NCBI RefSeq assembly: GCF_051014445.1
Contig: NW_027488370.1
Location: forward strand, 6,138,001 to 6,202,000
DNA length: 64,000 nt
From: Colletes latitarsis
Lineage: Eukaryota; Arthropoda; Insecta; Hymenoptera; Colletidae
Direction of reading: 5' to 3'
The notes below the pieces were generated by a model. That model saw only the letters and a program-made list of their open reading frames with translations. It had not been told where the DNA came from and searched no databases. Each line of letters begins with the position of its first letter. Position 1 is the stretch's first letter. A program made the position numbers and the translations under genes. This document shows positions 11,794-26,400 of this stretch, piece after piece.

Positions 11794-13960
11794 CATCAGA
11801 CTCATACTTTCGCACACTTCACATACTCGTTGAACAGATCCTGGGTTATTTTCTGGTTTGGATCACATAGTAATGTGGTGCCACACTGAAACAGTCGATT
11901 AAACCAGGTTTCGATCAATATTTTTGAGGATAACGCATGTTAGGTCTAGGTTAGGCATGGGATTTTCACTCATCAGACTCATACTTTCGCATTCTTCACA
12001 TACTTGTTGAACGGATCCTGGGTTTTTTCTGGTTTGGAACACGTCGTAATGTGGGTCCACACTGAAACAATCTATTAAACCTGGTCTTGATAAAAATTTT
12101 AGAGGATAACGCATGTTAGGTATGAGATAGGTCTGGGATTTGCCCTCATCAGACTCATACTTTCGCACACTTCACATACTCGTTGAACAGATCCTGGGTT
12201 ATTTTCTGGTTTGGATCACTACTAATGTGGTACCACGCTGAAACAGTCGATTAAACTAGGTTTTGATCAATATTTTTGAGGATAACGCATGTTAGGTCTA
12301 GGTTAGGCTTGGGATTTTCACTCATCAGACTCATACTTTCGCATTCTTCGCATACTTGTTGAACTGATCCTGGGTTTTTTCTGGTTTGGAACACGTAGTA
12401 ATGTGGTTCCACACTGAAACAGTCGGTTAAACCTAGTTTCGATCAATATTTTAGAGGATAACGCAAGTTAGGTCTGGGATAGGTCTGGGATTTGCCCTCA
12501 TCAGACTCATACTTACGCACACTTCACATACTCGTTGAGCAGATCCTGGGTTATTTTCTGGTTTGGATCACATAGTAATGTGGTACCAAACTGAAACAGT
12601 CGATTAAACCAGGTTTCGATCAATATTTTTGAGGATAACGCATGTTAGGTCTAGGTTAGGCCTGGGATTTTCACTCATCAGACTCATACTTTCGTATTCT
12701 TCACATACTTGTTGAACGGATCCTGGGTTTTTTCTGGTTTGGATCCCGTAGTAGTGTGGTACCACACTGAAACAGTCCATTAAACCTGGTTTCGCTCAAT
12801 ATTTTAGAGGATAACGCATGTTAGGTCTAGGTTAGGTCTGGGATTTGCTCTCATCAGGCTCATTCTTTCGCATATTTCTCATACTTCATGGCTAGATCCT
12901 GGGCTGTTTCTGCATTGTATCACGTAGCAATGTGGTACCACGCTGAAACAGTCAATTAAACCTGGTTTCGATCAATATTTTAAAGGATAACGCAAGTTAG
13001 GTCTGGGATAGGACTAGGATTTGCCCTCATCAGGCTCTTACTATCGCATATTTCTCATACTTCATGGCTAGATCCTGGGCTATTTCTGGATTGGATCACG
13101 TAGAAAAGTGGTACCACACTGAAACATTCAATGAAGCCTGTTCTGGATAAATATTTTAGAGGATAACGCATCTTAGGTCAGGGTTAGGTCTAAGATTTGC
13201 CCTCATCAGGCTCGCAGTTTCGCGTTTTTCACATACTTGTTAAACAGATCCTGGGTTGTTTCTGGTTTGGATCACGTAGTAATGTGGTACCACACTAAAA
13301 CAACCAATTAAACCTGGTTTCGATCAATATTTTAGAGGATAACGCAAGCTAGGTCTGGGATAGGGCTGGGATTAGCCCTCATCAGACTCATACTTTCGCA
13401 CACTTCACATACTCGTTGACAAGATCCTGGGTTTTTTTCTGGTTTGGATCACGTAGTAATGTGGTTCCACACTGAAACAGTCGATTAAACCTGGTTTCGA
13501 TCAATATTTTAGAGGATAACGCAAGTTAGGTCTGGGATAGGTCTGGGGTTTGCCCTCATCAGGCTCATACTTTCGCGTTTTTCACATACTAGTTGAACAG
13601 ATCCTGGGTTTTTTTCTGGTTTGGATCCCGTAGTAATGTGTTTCTACACTGAAACAGTCGATTAAACCTGGTTTCGCTCAATATTTTAGAGGATAATGCA
13701 TGTTAGGTCTAAGTCAGGCCTGGTTTTTTCACTCATCAGACTCATACTTTCGCATTCTTCACATACTTGTTGAACGGATCCTGGGATTTTTCTGGTTTGG
13801 GTCACGCAGTAATGTGGTACCACACTGAAACCGTCCATTAAACCTGGTCTTGATAAATATTTTAGAGGATAACGCATGTTAGGTCTGGGATAGGTCTGGG
13901 ATTTGCCCTCATCAGACTCATACTTTCGCATATTTCTCATACCTCATGGCTAGATCCTGG
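11794..13960 (+). repeat. Second copy of the 2.3-4.6 kb segment (9.5 kb away)
   Basis: Subtype order from 11,794 follows that from 2,295. The offset is 9,499 bp at the dimer series (2,400 versus 11,899) and 9,332 bp near the end (4,354 versus 13,686), so about one monomer was gained or lost in between. Shared markers are GAACACGTCGTAATG, CGCATTCTTCGCATAC, GTCGGTTAAACCTAG, CATACTTACGCACAC and CTGTTCTGGATAAAT. The correspondence is strong in the first 1.3 kb and looser afterwards. Confidence 0.78.
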
Positions 13961-14928
13961 GCTATTTCTGGATTGGATCACGTAGTAATGTGGTATCACA
14001 CTGAAACAGTCATTTAAACCTGGTTTCGATCAATATTTTAGAGGATAACGCAAATTAGGTCTGGGATAGGTCTGGGATTTGCCCTCATCAGGCTCATACT
14101 TTCGCGTTTTTCACATACTTGTTGAACAGATCCTGGGTTTTTTCTGGCCTGGGTCACGTAGTAGTGTGGTTCCACACTGAAACAGTCCATTAAACCTGGT
14201 TTGGATCAATATTTTAGGGGATAACGCATGTTAGGTCTAGGTTAGGTCTGGGATTTTCACTCATCAGACCCATACTTTCGCATTCTTCACATACTTGTTG
14301 AACGGATCCTGGGTTTTTTCTGGTTTGGATCACGTAGTAATGTGGGACCACACTGAAACAATCAATTAAACCTGGTCTTGATAAATATTTTAGAGGATAA
14401 CGCATGTTAGGTCTGGGATAGGTCTGGGATTTACCCTCATCTGACTCATACTTTCGCATATTTCTCATACTTCATGGCTAGATCCTGGGCTATTTCTGGA
14501 TTGGATCACGTAGTAATGTGGTACCGCACTGAAACAGTCAATTAAACCTGGTTTCGATCAATATTTTAGAGGACAACGCAAGTTAGGTCTGGGATAGGTC
14601 TGGGATTTGCCCTATTCAGGCTCATACTTTCGCGTTTTTACATACTTGTTGAACAGATCCTGGGTTTTTTCTGGTTTGGATCACGTAGTTGTGTGGTACC
14701 ACACAGAAACAGTCCATTAAGCCTGGTTGCGATCAATATTCTATTGGATAACGCATGTTAGGTCTGGGTTACGTCTAGGATTTGCCCCCATCAGGCTCAT
14801 ACTTTCGCATATTTCTCATACTTCATGGCTAGATCCAAGGCTGTTTCTGCATTGTATCACGTAGTAATGTGGTAACACGCTGAAACAGTCAATTAAACCT
14901 GGTTTCGATCAATATTTTAGACGACAAC
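13961..14928 (+). repeat. Family A mosaic, source-like match to the A tracts in domain B
   Basis: The stretch 14,214-14,500 (GTCTAGGTTAGG.CTGGGATTTTCACTCATCAGACCC, then GGGACCACACTGAAACAATC) is the closest subtype order I found in this domain to the A tract at 36,571-36,990. One monomer near 14,637 has lost a T (GCGTTTTTACATAC). No repeating higher-order unit is visible in the segment itself. Confidence 0.65.
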
Positions 14929-17900
14929 GCAAGCTAGGTCTGGGATAGGTCTAGGATTTGCCCTCATCAGGCTCTTACTATCGCATATTTCTCATACTTC
15001 ATGGCTAGATCCTGGGCTATTTCTGGATTGGATCACGTAGTAAAGCGGTTTCACACTGAAACATTCAATGAAACCTGGTCTGGATAAATATTTTAGAGGA
15101 TAACGCATCTTAGGTCTGGGTTAGGTCTAAGATTTGCCCTCATCAGGCTCACAGTTTCGCGTTTTTCACATACTTGTTGAACAGATCCTGGGTTTTTTCT
15201 GGTTTGGAACACGTAGTAATGTGGTACCACACTAAAACAGACAATTAAACCTGGTTTCGATCAATATTTTAGAGGATAACGCAAGTTAGGTCTGGGATAG
15301 GTCTGGGAGTAGCCCCCATCAGACTCATACATTCGCACACTTCACATACTCGATGACAAGATCCTGGGTTTCTTTCTGGTTTGGATCACGTAGTAATGTG
15401 TTTCTACACTGAAACAGTCGATTAAACCTGGTTTCGATCAATATTTTTGAGGATAACGCATGTAAGGTCTAGTTTAGGCATGGGATTTTCACTCATCAGA
15501 CTCATACTTTCGCATTCTTCACATACTTGTTGAACGGATCCTGGGGTTTTTCTGGTTTGGTTCACGTAGTAACGTGGTACCACACTGAAACATTCAATTA
15601 AACCTGGTCTTGATAAATATTTTAGAGGATAACGCATGTTAGGTCTGGGTTAGGTCTAGGATTTGCCATCATCAGGCTCATACTTTCGCATATTTCTCAT
15701 ACTTCATGGCTAGATCCTGGGCTATTTCTGGATTGGATCACGTAGTAAAGTGGTACCACACTGAAACATTCAATGAAACCTGGTCTGGATAAATATTTTA
15801 GAGGATAACGCATGTTAGGTCTGGGTTAGGTCTAAGATTTGCCCTCATCAGGCTCACAGTTTCGCGTTTTTCACATACTTGTTGAAAGGATCCTGGGTTT
15901 TCTCTGGTTTGGATCACGTAGCAATGTGGGACCACACTGAAACAGTCAATTAAACCTGGTTTCGACCAATATTTTAGAGAATAATTCATGTTAGGTCTAG
16001 GTTAGGTCTGGGATTTGCTCTCATCAGGCTCATTCTTTCGCATATTTCTCATACTTGATGGCTAGATCCTGGGCTTTTTCTGGATTGCATCACGTAGTAA
16101 TGAAGTACAACACTGAAACAGTCAATTAAACCCGGTTTCCATCAATATTTTAGAGGACAACGCAAGTTAGGTCTGGGATAGGACTGGGATTTGCCCTCAT
16201 CAGGCTCATACTTTCGGGTTTTTCACATACTTGTTGAACAGATCCTGGGTTTTTTCTGGTTTTGATCCCGTAGTAGTGTGGTACCACACTGAAACAGTCC
16301 ATTAAACCTGGTTTCGCTCATTATTTTTGAGGATAACGCATGTTAGGTCTAGGTCAGGCCTGGGATTTTCACTCATCAGACTCATACTTTCGCATTCTTC
16401 ACATACTTGTCGAACGGATCCTGGGGTTTTTCTGGTATGGATCACGTAGTAATGTGGGACCACACTGAAACAATCAATTAAACCTGGTCTTGATAAATAT
16501 TTTAGAGGATAACGCAAGCTAGGTCTGGGATAGGTCTAGGATTTGCCCTCATCAGGCTCTTACTATCGCATATTTCTCATACTTCATGGCTAGATCCTGG
16601 GCTATTTCTGGATTGGATCACGTAGTAAAGTGGTATCACACTGAAACATTCAATGAGACCTGGTCTGGATAAATATTTTAGAGGATAACGCATCTTAGGT
16701 CTGGGTTAGGTCTAAGATTTGCCCTCATCAGGCTCACAGTTTCGCGTCTTTCACATACTTGTTGAACAGATCCTGGGTTTTTTCTGGTTTGGAACACGTA
16801 GTAATGTGGTACCACACTAAAACAGTCAATTAAACCTGGTTTCGATCAATATTTTAGAGGATAACGCAAGTTAGGTCTGGGATAGGTCTGGGATTAGCCC
16901 TCATCAGACTCATACTTTCGCACACTTCACATACTCGATGACAAGATCCTGGGTTTTTTTCTGGTTTGGATCACGTAGTAATGTGTTTCTACACTGAAAC
17001 AGTCGATTAAACCTGGTTTCGATCAATATTTTTGAGGATAACGCATGTAAGGTCTAGTTTAGGCATGGGATTTTCACTCATCAGACTCATACTTTCGCAT
17101 TCTTCACATACTTGTTGAACGGATCCTGGGGTTTTTCTGGTTTGGTTCACGTAGTAACGTGGTACCACACTGGAACATTCAATTAAACCTGGTCTTGATA
17201 AATATTTTAGAGGATAACGCATGTTAGGTCTGGGTTAGGTCTAGGATTTGCCCTCATCAGGCTCATACTTTCGCATATTTCTCATACTTCATGGCTAGAT
17301 CCTGGGCTATTTCTGGATTGGATCACGTAGTAAAGTGGTACCACACTGAAACATTCAATGAAACCTGGTCTGGATAAATATTTTAGAGGATAACGCATGT
17401 TAGGTCTGGGTTAGGTCTAAGATTTGCCCTCATCAGGCTCACAGTTTCGCGTTTTTCACATACTTGTTGGAAGGATCCTGGGTTTTTTCTGGTTTGGATC
17501 ACGTAGCAATGTGGGACCACACTGAAACAGTCAATTAAACCTGGTTTCGACCAATATTTTAGAGAATAATTCATGTTAGGTCTAGGTTAGGTCTGGGATT
17601 AGCTCACATCAGGCTCATTCTTTCGCATATTTCTCATACTTGATGGCTAGATCCTGGGCCTTTTCTGGATTGCATCACGTAGTAATGAAGTACAACACTG
17701 AAACAGTCAATTAAACCCGGTTTCCATCAATATTTTAGAGGACAACGCAAGTTAGGTCTGGGATAGGTCTGGGATTTGCCCTCATCAGGCTCATACTTTC
17801 GGGTTTTTCACATACTTGTTGAACAGATCCTGGGTTTTTTCTGGTTTGGATCCCGTAGTAGTGTGGTACCACACTGAAACAGTCCATTAAACCTGGTTTC

Positions 17901-18098
17901 GCTCATTATTTTTGAGGATAACGCATGTTAGGTCTAGGTCAGGCCTGGGATTTTCACTCATCAGACTCATACTTTCGCATTCTTCACATACTTGTCGAAC
18001 GGATTCTGGGGTTTTTCTGGTTTGGATCACGTAGTAATGTGGGACCACACTGAAACAATCAATTAAACCTGGTCTTGATAAATATTTTAGAGGATAAC
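14929..18098 (+). repeat. 1,585-bp HOR, family A 9-mer, two copies
   Basis: Starting from CAAGCTAGGTCTGGGATAGG at 14,931 and 16,514, the order of subtypes repeats at an offset of about 1,585 bp (9 x 176 + 1). Both copies hold the CATGTAAGGTCTAGTTTAGGC variant (15,460 and 17,045), CTCTTACTATCGC, the dyad-less GAAGTACAACAC monomer and the CCCGTAGTAGTGTGG monomer. The second copy overlaps the 880-bp series that follows. Confidence 0.83.
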
Positions 18099-19145
18099 GC
18101 ATGTTAGGTCTGGGTTAGGTCTAGGATTTGCCCTCATCAGGCTCATACTTTCGCATATTTCTCATACTTCATGGCTAGATCCTGGGCTATTTCTGGATTG
18201 GATCACGTAGTAAAGTGGTACCACACTGAAACATTCAATGAAACCTGGTCTGGATAAATATTTTAGAGGATAACGCATGTTAGGTCTGGGTTAGGTCTAA
18301 GATTTGCCCTCATCAGGCTCACAGTTTCGCGTTTTTCACATACTTGTTGAAAGGATCCTGGGTTTTTTCTGGTTTGGATCACGTAGCAATGTGGGACCAC
18401 ACTGAAACAGTCAATTAAACCTGGTTTCGACCAATATTTTAGAGAATAATTCATGTTAGGTCTAGGTTAGGTCTGGGATTAGCTCACATCAGGCTCATTC
18501 TTTCGCATATTTCTCATACTTGATGGCTAGATCCTGGGCCTTTTCTGGATTGCATCACGTAGTAATGAAGTACAACACTGAAACAGTCAATTAAACCCGG
18601 TTTCCATCAATATTTTAGAGGACAACGCAAGTTAGGTCTGGGATAGGTCTGGGATTTGCCCTCATCAGGCTCATACTTTCGGGTTTTTCACATACTTGTT
18701 GAACAGATCCTGGGTTTTTTCTGGTTTGGATCCCGTAGTAGTGTGGTACCACACTGAAACAGTCCATTAAACCTGGTTTCGCTCATTATTTTTGAGGATA
18801 ACGCATGTTAGGTCTAGGTCAGGCCTGGGATTTTCACTCATCAGACTCATACTTTCGCATTCTTCACATACTTGTCGAACGGATTCTGGGGTTTTTCTGG
18901 TTTGGATCACGTAGTAATGTGGGACCACACTGAAACAATCAATTAAACCTGGTCTTGATAAATATTTTAGAGGATAACGCATGTTAGGTCTGGGTTAGGT
19001 CTAGGATTTGCCCTCATCAGGCTCATACTTTCGCATATTTCTCATACTTCATGGCTAGATCCTGGGCTATTTCTGGATTGGATCACGTAGTAAAGTGGTA
19101 CCACACTGAAACATTCAATGAAACCTGGTCTGGATAAATATTTTA
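17007..19145 (+). repeat. 880-bp HOR, family A 5-mer, nearly identical copies
   Basis: 17,223-18,102 and 18,103-18,982 are almost identical at an offset of 880 bp, and a third copy starts at 18,983 before diverging at about 19,145 (TTTTACAGG). The few differences include GTTGGAAGG versus GTTGAAAGG near 17,468/18,348. Private variants shared by the copies are GGGATTAGCTCACATC, GGGCCTTTTCTGG and AAACCCGG. This is the most homogeneous block of domain A that I found. Confidence 0.9.
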
Positions 19146-20870
19146 CAGGATAACGCATCTTAGGTCTGGGTTAGGTCTAAGATTTGCCCTCATCAGGCTC
19201 ACAGTTTCGCGTCTTTCACATACTTGTTGAACGGATCCTGGGTTTTTTCTGGTTTGGATCACGTAGTAATGTGGGACCACACTGAAACAGTCGATTAAAC
19301 CAGGTTTTGATCAATATTTTTGAGGATAACGCATGTTAGGTCTAGGTTAGGCTTGGGATTTTCACTCATCAGACTCATACTTTCGCATTCTTCGCATACT
19401 TGTTGAACTGATCCTGGGTTTTTTCTGGTTTGGATCACGTAGTAATGTGGTTCCACACTGAAACAGTCGGTTAAACCTAGTTTCGATCAATATTTTAGAG
19501 GATAACGCAAGTTAGGTCTGGGATAGGTCTGGGATTTGCCCTCATCAGACTCATACTTACGCACACTTCACATACTCGTTGAGCAGATCCTGGGTTATTT
19601 TCTGGTTTGGATCCCGTAGTAGTGTGGTACCACACTGAAACAGTCCATTAAACCTGGTTTCGCTCATTATTTTAGAGGATAACGCATGTTAGGTCTAGGT
19701 CAGGCCTGGGATTTTCACTCATCAGACTCATACTTTCGCATTCTTCACATACTTGTTGAACGGATCCTGAGGTTTTTCTGGTTTGGATCACGTAGTAATG
19801 TGGGACCACACTGAAGCAATCAATTAAACCTGGTCTTGATAAATATTTTAGAGGATAACGCATGTTAGGTCTGGGTTAGGTATAGGAATTGCCCTCGTCA
19901 GGCTCATACTTTCGCATATTTCTCATACTTCATGGCTAGATCCTGGGCTATTTCTGGATTGGATCACGTAGTAATGTGGTACCACACTGAAACAGTCAAT
20001 TAAACCTGGTTTCGACCAATATTTTAGAGAATAATTCATGTTAGGTCTAGGTTAGGTCTGGGATTTGCTCTCATCAGGCTCATTCTTTTGCATATTTCTC
20101 ATACTTGATGGCTAGATCCTGGGCTATTTCTGGATTGGATCACGTAGTAATGTGGTACCACACTGAAACTGTCAATTAAACCTGGTTTCGATCAATATTT
20201 TAGAGGATAACGCATGTTAGGTCTGTGTTAGGTCTAGGATTTGCCCTCGTCAGGCTCATACTTTCGCATATTTCTGATACTTCATGGCTAGATCCTGGGC
20301 TATTTCTGGATTGGATCACGTAGTAATGTGGTACCACACTGAAACTGTCAATTAAACCTGGTTTCGATCAATATTTTAGAGGATAACGCAAGTTAGGTCT
20401 GGGATAGGTCTGGGATTTGCCCTCACCAGGCTCATACTTTCGCGTTTTTCACATACTTGTTGAACAGATCCTGGGTTTTTTCTGGTTTGGATCTCGTAGT
20501 AGTGTGGTACCACACTGAAACAGTCCATTAAACCTGGTTTCGCTCATTATTTTAGAGGATAACGCATGTTAGGTCTAGGTCAGGCCTGGGATTTTCACTC
20601 ATCAGACTCATACTTTCGCATTCTTCACATACTTGTTGAACGGATCCTGGGGTTTTTCTGGTTTGGATCACGTAGTAATGTGGGACCACACTGAAACAAT
20701 CAATTAAACCTGGTCTTGATAAATATTTTAGAGGATAACGCATGTTAGGTCTGGGATAGGTCTGGGATTTGCCCTCATCAGGCTCACAGTTTCGCGTTTT
20801 TCACATACTTGTTGAACGGATCCTGGGTTTTTTCTGGTTTGGATCACGTAGTAATGTGGGACCACACTGA
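19146..20870 (+). repeat. Family A mosaic with single-monomer shuffles
   Basis: Subtypes seen elsewhere (CGCATTCTTCGCATAC near 19,383, CCCGTAGTAGTGTGG near 19,613 and 20,492, CTGATACTTCATGG near 20,273) occur in an order that I could not reduce to one repeat unit. Monomers around 20,552-20,740 and 20,904-21,090 match at an offset of 352 bp. Confidence 0.68.
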
Positions 20871-22500
20871 AACAGTCCATTAAACCTGGTTTCGCTCATT
20901 ATTTTAGAGGATAACGCATGTTAGGTCTAGGTCAGGCCTGGGATTTTCACTCATCAGACTCATACTTTCGCATTCTTCACATACTTGTTGAACGGATCCT
21001 AGGGTTTTTCTGGTTTGGATCACGTAGTAATGTGGGACCACACTGAAACAATCAATTAAACCTGGTCTTGATAAATATTTTAGAGGATAACGCATGTTAG
21101 GTCTGTGTTAGGTCTAGGATTTGCCCTCGTCAGGCTCATACTTTCGCATATTTCTGATACTTCATGGCTAGATCCTGGGCTATTTCTGGATTGGATCACG
21201 TAGTAATGTGGTACCACACTGAAACTGTCAATTAAACCTGGTTTCGATCAATATTTTAGAGGATAACGCATCTTAGTTCTGGGTTAGGTCTAAGATTTGC
21301 CCTCATCAGGCTCACAGTTTCGCGTTTTTCACATACTTGTTGAACAGATCCTGGGTTTTTTCTGGTTTGGATCACGTAGTAATGTGGTACCACACTAAAA
21401 CAGTGAATTAAACCTGGTTTCGATCAATATTTTAGAGGATAACGCAAGTTAGGTCTGGGATAGGTCTGGGATTAGCCCTCATCAGACTCATACTTTCGCA
21501 CACTTCACATACTCGATGACAAGATCCTGGGTTTTTTTCTGGTTTGGATCACGTAGTAATGTGTTTCCACACTGAAACAGTCGATTAAACCTGGTTTCGA
21601 TCAATATTTTAGAGGATAACGCAAGTTAGGTCTGGGATAGGTCTGGGATTTGCCCTCATCAGAATCATACTTTCGCACACTTCACATACTCGTTGAATAG
21701 ATCCTGGGTTATTTTCTGGTTTGGATCACATAGTAATGTGCTACCACACTGAAACAGTCGATTAAACCAGGTTTCGATCAATATTTTTGAGGATAACGCA
21801 TGTTAGGTCTAGGTTAGGCATGGGATTTTAACTCATCAGACTCATTCTTTCGCATTCTTCACATACTTGTTGAACGGATCCAGGGTTTTTTCTGGTTTGG
21901 AACACGTCGTAATGTGGGTCCACACTTGAAACAATCAATTAAAACTGGTCTTGATAAATATTTTAGAGGATAACGCATGTTAGGTCTGGGATAGGTCTGG
22001 GATTTGCCATCATCAGACTCCTACTTTCGCACACTTCACGTACTCGTTGAACAGATCCTGGGTTATTTTCTAGCTGGGATCAGTAGTAATGTGGTACCAC
22101 TCTGAGACATTCGATTAAACTCGGTTTTGATCAATATTTTTGAGGATAACACATGTTAGGTCTAGGTTAGGCTTGGGATTTTCACTCATCAGACTCGTAC
22201 TTTCGCATTCTTCACATACTTGTTGAACGGATCCTGGGGTTTTTCTGGTTTGGTTCACGTAGTAACGTGGTACCACACTGAAAGATTCAATTAAACCTGG
22301 TCTTGATAAATATTTTAGAGGATAACGCATGTTAGGTCTGGGTTAGGTCTAGGATTTGCCCTCATCAGGCTCATACTTTCCCATATTTCTCATACTTCAT
22401 GGCTAGATCCTGGGCTATTTCTGGATTGGATCACGTAGTAAAGTGGTACCACACTGAAACATTCAATGAAACCTGGTCTGGATAAATATTTTAGAGGATA
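20871..22500 (+). repeat. First copy of a recurring CTTAGTTCTGGG / CAGTGAATTAAACC block
   Basis: The block marked by ATCTTAGTTCTGGG, CTAAAACAGTGAATT, CATCAGAATCATAC, CACACTTGAAACAATC and TTCTAGCTGGGATCAG occurs here and again at about 24.5-25.3, 26.6-27.6 and 32.8-33.8 kb. Offsets between the start of the shared GGCTATTTCTGG monomer are 3,347, 2,116 and 6,166 bp (positions 21,181, 24,528, 26,644 and 32,810). The 1-bp insertion in CACACTTGAAAC is shared by all four. Confidence 0.85.
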
Positions 22501-23477
22501 ACGCATCTTAGGTCTGGGTTAGGTCTAAGATTTGCCCTCATCAGGCTCACATTTTCGCGTTTTTCACATACTTGTTGAACGGATCCTGGGCTATTTCTGA
22601 GTTGGATCACGTAGTAAAGTGGTACCACACTGAAACAGTCAATTAAACCTGGTTTCCATCAATATTTTAGAGGACAACGCAAGTTAGGTCTGGGATAGGT
22701 CTGGGATTTGCCCTCATCAGGCTCACATTTTCGCGTTTTTCACATACTTGTTGAACGGATCCTGGGTTTTTTCTGGTTTGGATCCCGTAGTAGTGTGGTA
22801 CCACACTGAAACAGTCCATTAAACCTGGTTTCGCTCATTATTTTAGAGGATAACGCATGTTAGGTCTAGGTCAGGCCTGGGATTTTCAATCATCAGACTC
22901 ATACTTTCGCATTCTTCACATACTTGTTGAACGGATCCTGGGGTTTTTCTGGTTTGGCTCACGTAGTAATGTGGGACCACACTGAAACAATCAATTAAAC
23001 CTGGTCTTGATAAATATTTTAGAGGATAACGCATGTTAGGTCTGGGTTAGGTCTAGGATTTGCCCTCGTCAGGCTCATACTTTCGCATATTTCTCATACT
23101 TCATGGCTAGATCCTGGGCTATTTCTGGATTGGATCACGTAGTAATGTGGTACCACACTGAAACTGTCAATTAAACCTGGTTTCGATCAATATTTTAGAG
23201 GATAACGCAAGTTAGGTCTGGGATAGGTCTGGGATTTGCCCACATCAGGCTCATACTTTCGGGTTTTTCACATACTTGTTGAACAGATCCTGGGTTTTTT
23301 CTGGTTTGGATCCCGTAGTAGTGTGGTACCACACTGAAACAGTCCATTAAACCTGGTTTCGCTCATTATTTTAGAGGATAACGCATGTTAGGTCTAGGTC
23401 AGGCCTGGGATTTTCACTCATCAGACTCATACTTTCGCATTCTTCACATACTTGTTGAACGGATCCTGGGGTTTTTC
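22501..23477 (+). repeat. Family A block shared with 30.5-32.6 kb
   Basis: The order CCCGTAGTAGTGTGG monomer, GATTTTCAATCATCAGACTC monomer with GGTTTGGCTCACG, CTCGTCAGGCTCATAC monomer and TTGCCCACATCAGG monomer is the same as at 30,550-31,050 and 31,600-32,100. The private variant TTTTCAATCATC is seen at 22,884, 30,639 and 31,695. Confidence 0.78.
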
Positions 23478-26400
23478 TGGTTTGGATCACGTAGTAATGT
23501 GGGACCACACTGAAACAATCAATTAAACCTGGTCTTGATAAATATTTTAGAGGATAACGCATGTTAGGTCTGGGATAGGTCTGGGATTTGCCCTCATCAG
23601 GCTCACAGTTTCGCGTTTTTCACATACTTGTTGAACGGATCCTGGGTTGCTTCTGGTTTGGATCACGTAGTAATGTGGGACCACACTGAAACAGTCAATT
23701 AAACCTGGTTTCGACCAATATTTTAGAGAATAATTCATGTTAGGTCTAGGTTAGGTCTGGGATTTGCTCTCATCAGGCTCATTCTTTTGCATATTTCTCA
23801 TACTTGATGGCTAGATCCTGGGCTTTTTCTGGATTGCATCACGTAGTAATGAAGTACAACACTGAAACAGTCAATTAAACCTGGTTTCCATCAATATTTT
23901 AGAGGACAACGCAAGTTAGGTCTGGGATAGGTCTGGGATTTGCCCTCATCAGGCTCATACTTTCGGGTTTTTCACATACTTGTTGAACAGATCCTGGGTT
24001 TTTTCAGGTTTGGATCCCGTAGTAGTGTGGTACCACACTGAAACAGTCCATTAAACCTGGTTTCGCTCATTATTTTAGAGGATAACGCATGTTAGGTCTA
24101 GGTCAGGCCTGGGATTTTCACTCATCAGACTCATACTTTCGCATTCTTCACATACTTGTTGAACGGATCCTAGGGTTTTTCTGGTTTGGATGACGTAGTA
24201 ATGTGGGACCACAATGAAACAATCAATTAAACCTGGTCTTGATAAATATTTTAGAGGATAACGCATGTTAGGTCTGTGTTAGGTCTAGGATTTGCCCTCG
24301 TCAGGCTCATACTTTCGCATATTTCTGATACTTCATGGCTAGATCCTGGGCTATTTCTGGATTGGATCACGTAGTAATGTGGTACCACACTGAAACTGTC
24401 AATTAAACCTGGTTTCGATCAATATTTTAGAGGATAACGCAAGTTAGGTCTGGGATAGGTCTGGGATTTGCCCTCACCAGGCTCATACTTTCGCGTTTTT
24501 CACATACTTGTTGAACAGATCCTGGGCTATTTCTGGATTGGATCACGTAGTAATGTGGTACCACACTGAAACTGTCAATTAAACCTGGTTTCGATCAATA
24601 TTTTAGAGGATAACGCATCTTAGTTCTGGGTTAGGTCTAAGATTTGCCCTCATCAGGCTCACAGTTTCGCGTTTTTCACATACTTGTTGAACAGATCCTG
24701 GGTTTTTTCTGGTTTGGATCACGTAGTAATGTGGTACCACACTAAAACAGTGAATTAAACCTGGTTTCGATCAATATTTTAGAGGATAACGCAAGTTAGG
24801 TCTGGGATAGGTCTGGGATTAGCCCTCATCAGACTCATACTTTCGCACACTTCACATACTCGATGACAAGATCCTGGGTTTTTTTCTGGTTTGGATCACG
24901 TAGTAATGTGTTTCCACACTGAAACAGTCGATTAAACCTGGTTTCGATCAATATTTTAGAGGATAACGCAAGTTAGGTCTGGGATAGGTCTGGGATTTGC
25001 CCTCATCAGAATCATACTTTCGCACACTTCACATACTCGTTGAATAGATCCTGGGTTATTTTCTGGTTTGGATCACATAGTAATGTGGTACCACACTGAA
25101 ACAGTCGATTAAACCAGGTTTCGATCAATATTTTTGAGGATAACGCATGTTAGGTCTTGGTTAGGCATGGGATTTTAACTCATCAGACTCATTCTTTCGC
25201 ATTCTTCACATACATGTTGAACGGATCCAGGGTTTTTTCTGGTTTGGAACACGTCGTAATGTGGGTCCACACTTGAAACAATCAATTAAAACTGGTCTTG
25301 ATAAGTATTTTAGAGGATAACGCATGTTAGGTCTGGGTTAGGTCTAGGATTTGCCCTCATCAGGCTCATACTTTCGCATATTTCTCATACTTCATGGCTA
25401 GATCCTGGGCTATTTCTGGATTGGATCACGTAGTAAAGTGGTACCACACTGAAACATTCAATGAAACCTGGTCTGGATAAATATTTTAGAGGATAACGCA
25501 AGTTAGGTCTGGGATAGGTCTGGGATTTGCCCTCATCAGAATCATACTTTCGCACACTTCACATACTCGTTGAATAGATCCTGGGTTATTTTCTGGTTTG
25601 GATCACGTAGTAATGTGGGACCACACTGAAACAATCAATTAAACCTGGTCTTGATAAATATTTTAGAGGATAACGCATGTTAGGTCTGGGATAGGTCTGG
25701 GATTTGCCCTCATCAGGCTCACAGTTTCGCGTTTTTCACATACTTGTTGAACGGATCCTGGGTTTTTTCTGGTTTGGATCACGTAGTAATGTGGGACCAC
25801 ACTGAAACAGTCAATTAAACCTGGTTTCGACCAATATTTTAGAGAATAATTCATGTTAGGTCTAGGTTAGGTCTGGGATTTGCTCTCATCAGGCTCATTC
25901 TTTTGCATATTTCTCATACTTGATGGCTAGATCCTGGGCTTTTTCTGGATTGCATCACGTAGTAATGAAGTACAACACTGAAACAGTCAATTAAACCTGG
26001 TTTCCATCAATATTTTAGAGGACAACGCAAGTTAGGTCTGGGATAGGTCTGGGATTTGCCCTCATCAGGCTCATACTTTCGGGTTTTTCACATACTTGTT
26101 GAACAGATCCTGGGTTTTTTCTGGTTTGGATCCCGTAGTAGTGTGGTACCACACTGAAACAGTCCATTAAACCTGGTTTCGCTCATTATTTTAGAGGATA
26201 ACGCATGTTAGGTCTAGGTCAGGCCTGGGATTTTCACTCATCAGACTCATACTTTCGCATTCTTCACATACTTGTTGAACGGATCCTAGGGTTTTTCTGG
26301 TTTGGATCACGTAGTAATGTGGGACCACACTGAAACAATCAATTAAACCTGGTCTTGATAAATATTTTAGAGGATAACGCATGTTAGGTCTGTGTTAGGT